Shown piece by piece: positions 6,151 to 8,530 of a stretch of DNA of 8,530 bases. A program made the translations under genes and the position numbers. Position 1 is the first letter of the stretch, and each line of letters opens with the position of its first letter. Location of the stretch: contig CAMGRE010000106.1 in the NCBI GenBank assembly GCA_946061355.1, positions 1-8,530 of the forward strand. Reading direction: 5' to 3'. The notes under the pieces are model-generated. The model saw only the letters and a list, made by a program, of their open reading frames with translations. It was not told where the DNA came from and did not search any database. The stretch comes from an uncultured bacterium. Lineage in GTDB: Bacteria > Bacillota > Clostridia > Lachnospirales > Lachnospiraceae.

Positions 6151-8415
6151 TTACAGTGTCAAAAAGTCCATCTGATCCTGAATCTCATCGGGGATGGGAA
6201 AGCCCTGTTTCTTAAGCTTTCCGCACAGCACGTCATAGTGATGGAGCTTCTGCTTGGTGCGCAGCCCGTAGCGTTCGATGATATCTTTGTACAGTGGATG
6301 GGTTTTCAGTTCATCACGCAGCTTTCCGGAGAAAGGACAATAGTTGAACATGATGTTTCTGACTACTTTGTTCAGATGGGGAGCGCCTTTGCCCTCGAAG
6401 GTAATCCAGGTGATATAATCCATCACAAACATTTCCTTGAAGCTGTTCTTTGCTTTCTGAAGGCTTGTCTTGATCTTCTCCTTTGCATCCGGAGAAAGAT
6501 CACTGTTTTTCTTGAAGAACTGGGCATAGTCGCAATACTCGCTGGTCAGTGACATCTCAGAGATATCGTTCCAGCGTGCGCCTTGTACCCGTTTGCACAT
6601 TTCCCAACGGAACTCACCGGTCAGTCTGGTGAGGATCAGATCAAGGTTCTCCAACAGAAAAGCGGATAACATCATCCGGGCGGGAGTGGTCCGGCGCTTG
6701 CCTTCAATCTCCTGCCACATTGCACCTCTTGTGCCGACATTCGGCATCAGGATGAAGTCGGGGAGGATTTCCGTCTGTACGAATTCACGACTGATTCCGC
6801 AGGCATCATTGGTGTATACTGTTTCGCGGTAAAAAGCGCAGAAATCCACATTTCGGATGGTGCGGAGCGCGTCCGAAATCTTTTGAGGGGTGACAAGCGC
6901 ATCGGACAGAGATTTCAGGATATTATGCTCCGACAGGATCGGGCAGAATGTTGAGATCCTGCCAAAGGTCATTTTGTTGACCTGCGGGAATACATTCTCA
7001 AGCTCAAACAATACTTTGTCGGAAGTGGAGTGCAGCATTCTGGTCTCATCAGTTGCTGAGATCTTTCCGGAGGTGCGCTGCTCGTGCAGGGCAGCAGCAT
7101 AGTCCATGTCAAATTCATTGCGGGAAGGTTCCTTATCCCCGTTATAGATTGCCTGGAACCACTCCTGAAGTGTATAGACGCCTTTGCGCGAATCGCCGTG
7201 GAACCGTTCGGCAATCGACAACAGATAAGATGTATTTTCCACGCCGGCAATTTCCGTATCCACAAAACCGAAATTGAGGAAAAGTTTTACCGGGATAGGA
7301 GCCGGACGACGTGAATGCAGACTCTCGAGAAGCACTTCTTTGTAGACCTCGTAGAAGTCCTTGGAGAGGTTGTTACGTATCCTTCTCGCTTCATCGCCCG
7401 TGTCGTTCTTATCAACCATTGCGCGGAAATCATCCAGTACTTCGTGGAAGTGAAGACAGAGGGCTTCATCGCATTTTCCGTATTCCAGGATCGTATCCAG
7501 AGCATGATCAAGTTCGGAAAGGGCGGAGCGATCCTCCGTACTTTCCGTAGCGGATGTGTCTCGGGATACAATAAGCTTCTGATATTCTTCAACGCGGTTT
7601 CGATATAAAGTCTGGTCGATCCAGGGAGCTTTGCCGAGCGCATCAAAAATATTGCTGAGTTTGGTCTGGATCAGCGTGGTATCCTGCTTCCGGCCGGTCA
7701 GTTTGAAGTAGAGGTTACTGTAGAGATCTGTCAGATCCATATGATTTTCGCTCAGGAGGAATTTTGCATTTTCCAGCAGATATTCTGAGATATCCGCACA
7801 GCACATAAGTGCTCTTTCAATATTCTCGCAGGCTTGCAGCAGAAAACCGGCTAACAGCGGTGTGTGCTTGTAGAATGCGGATTTGACACTTTTGTCAAGT
7901 GTATGGAAAGTTTCATAATAAGGCAGGAGCCAGTCGGAAATCATATCATCAGAGGAATAGGGCTCCAGGGTATCCATATCGGGCAGCTGCTGCGGTGATA
8001 TGGAATTTTGTGTACAGATAGAGCGGTATTCCTGATAACTCCCGGTCAGTGCGGTGTAGGCTTCCTGACACTGGTTGTACAGCTGTATGCAATAACGCAA
8101 TACAGCACATGATGTACGGATCTGAGCCGTAAAAAACAGATGTGCCACATCCGGCTTGGATTCCAGCAGTTGAAACAGCTTATCAGATGATTCGTACGGA
8201 TAAGGGAGAAGAGTGACCGGCGTCAGAACGGTATATGTGCAGGAATGAAATCCTGTCCGGATATCCTGAATACCGATGATGTCACCTTTGCCCAGTGTGA
8301 TCTCGCCGCCGGAAAACTGTGCGGATACACTTCCTGCACCGATCACATACAGTTCTTTTAATTGCTGTCCTGCGTGACAGACCGTGGTCCCGATGTCTTT
8401 GCTGATAACTGCCAT
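6151..8415 (-). CDS. Large protein: N-terminal cyclic-nucleotide-binding-like domain plus unrecognised ~650-residue helical region
   Basis: Residues 1-85 match the start of the cNMP-binding beta-roll (GTTVCHAGQQLKELYVIGAGSV, then LGKGDIIGI and TYTVLTPVTLLPY). The ligand cassette is not canonical: the usual FGE...RxA pattern is replaced by GDIIGIQDI with no clear phosphate-binding arginine, so the ligand may be unusual or absent. Unlike Crp/Fnr proteins it has no recognisable helix-turn-helix; about 650 mostly helical residues follow that I cannot assign. Stretches that look conserved are LPDFILMPNVGTRGAMWQEI (551-570), the basic GKRRTTPAR (572-580), EFRWEMCKRVQGARW (601-615), WITFEGKGAPHLNKVVR (670-686) and NYCPFSGKLRDEL (691-703). 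There is no signal peptide or membrane helix. It has 18 cysteines. The start is firm: AGGGGGAGGA (plus 8421-8430) lies just upstream of the ATG. It is transcribed alone, convergent with the channel gene. Confidence 0.8.
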   Translation of the reverse strand: MAVISKDIGTTVCHAGQQLKELYVIGAGSVSAQFSGGEITLGKGDIIGIQDIRTGFHSCTYTVLTPVTLLPYPYESSDKLFQLLESKPDVAHLFFTAQIRTSCAVLRYCIQLYNQCQEAYTALTGSYQEYRSICTQNSISPQQLPDMDTLEPYSSDDMISDWLLPYYETFHTLDKSVKSAFYKHTPLLAGFLLQACENIERALMCCADISEYLLENAKFLLSENHMDLTDLYSNLYFKLTGRKQDTTLIQTKLSNIFDALGKAPWIDQTLYRNRVEEYQKLIVSRDTSATESTEDRSALSELDHALDTILEYGKCDEALCLHFHEVLDDFRAMVDKNDTGDEARRIRNNLSKDFYEVYKEVLLESLHSRRPAPIPVKLFLNFGFVDTEIAGVENTSYLLSIAERFHGDSRKGVYTLQEWFQAIYNGDKEPSRNEFDMDYAAALHEQRTSGKISATDETRMLHSTSDKVLFELENVFPQVNKMTFGRISTFCPILSEHNILKSLSDALVTPQKISDALRTIRNVDFCAFYRETVYTNDACGISREFVQTEILPDFILMPNVGTRGAMWQEIEGKRRTTPARMMLSAFLLENLDLILTRLTGEFRWEMCKRVQGARWNDISEMSLTSEYCDYAQFFKKNSDLSPDAKEKIKTSLQKAKNSFKEMFVMDYITWITFEGKGAPHLNKVVRNIMFNYCPFSGKLRDELKTHPLYKDIIERYGLRTKQKLHHYDVLCGKLKKQGFPIPDEIQDQMDFLTL

Positions 8416-8434
8416 TTTATTCCTCCCCCTGCAA

Positions 8435-8457
8435 ATTGGTGCGAATATACGCGCAAT
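8435..8457 (-). promoter_or_regulatory. Inverted repeat in the leader of the cNMP-fold gene
   Basis: ATTG (8435-8438) and GCG (8441-8443) pair with CGC (8450-8452) and CAAT (8454-8457) around an AATATA centre, with a small internal bulge. It lies between the proposed promoter and the ribosome-binding site, so it could be a weak leader hairpin or an operator half-site pair. Confidence 0.3.
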
Positions 8458-8498
8458 CCTGACAAAAAATATGCTGCTTTGGAAATATATCTATTCAT

Positions 8499-8504
8499 AT
8501 TATA
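8499..8504 (-). promoter_or_regulatory. Candidate -10 element for the cNMP-fold gene
   Basis: On the minus strand this reads TATAAT. The -35 position is near 8522-8527 and reads CTTTAA, a poor match, but the spacer is a continuous A/T tract. The start would be near 8492, giving a leader of about 76 bases. Confidence 0.5.
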
Positions 8505-8506
8505 CT

Positions 8507-8523
8507 AAAAAAAAATTTTTTTT
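8507..8523. repeat. A9T8 tract upstream of the -10 element
   Basis: Nine As are followed by eight Ts, then AAA. The tract occupies the spacer between the -10 hexamer and the -35 position of the minus-strand gene. Such AnTn tracts are intrinsically bent or rigid and may influence promoter activity; the homopolymer runs are also prone to slippage. Confidence 0.6.
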
Positions 8524-8530
8524 AAAGTCC

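Noticed and set aside
1..8530. CRISPR arrays, tRNA/rRNA genes, insertion sequences or att sites
   Set aside because: No regularly spaced repeats, cloverleaf-like sequences, transposase motifs or long terminal inverted repeats were visible.

Overview
The window looks like chromosomal DNA from an anaerobic, fermentative member of the Bacillota, most likely a Lachnospiraceae-type Clostridium relative. This is inferred from strong purine-rich Shine-Dalgarno sites, mid-range GC with an AT-richer first gene, the style of the HTH/receiver and GGDEF/EAL proteins, and a formate/nitrite-family channel. I could run no database search, so the taxonomy is a judgement.

Layout, left to right. (1) 2-703 (+): the 3' part of a gene for a small protein with a PD-(D/E)XK nuclease-like core; its start lies outside the window. 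(2) 704-808: intergenic region with a good extended -10 promoter surrounded by short inverted and direct repeats. (3) 809-1690 (+): a cytoplasmic regulator with an N-terminal helix-turn-helix, a histidine-kinase dimerisation-like hairpin that has lost its histidine, and an intact receiver domain. (4) 1802 or 1817 to 4051 (+): a membrane protein with an extracellular sensor, a degenerate GGDEF domain and an EAL domain with all catalytic residues, so a probable c-di-GMP phosphodiesterase. Its start region carries a 15-bp tandem duplication that doubles the ribosome-binding site and ATG. (5) 4096-5088 (+): holA, the DNA polymerase III delta subunit (clamp loader), with no visible terminator separating it from the phosphodiesterase. 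(6) 5183-6028 (+): a formate/nitrite transporter family channel. (7) 6029-6150: convergent intergenic region with a strong, apparently bidirectional intrinsic terminator. (8) 6151-8415 (-): a 754-residue protein with an N-terminal cyclic-nucleotide-binding-like domain and about 650 residues of unrecognised, mostly helical sequence. Its promoter region sits at the right edge and contains an A9T8 tract.

How the genes fit together. Three of the six genes look like signalling proteins: a phosphorylation-responsive regulator, a c-di-GMP hydrolase with an external sensor, and a large cNMP-fold protein. The regulator and phosphodiesterase are adjacent and on the same strand, each preceded by a TGnTATAAT extended -10, so a functional pair is plausible but unproven. 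holA is housekeeping. The channel probably moves formate during fermentation. The strongest candidates for something undescribed are the large cNMP-fold protein, whose C-terminal part I cannot assign, and the HTH/pseudo-dimerisation/receiver regulator.
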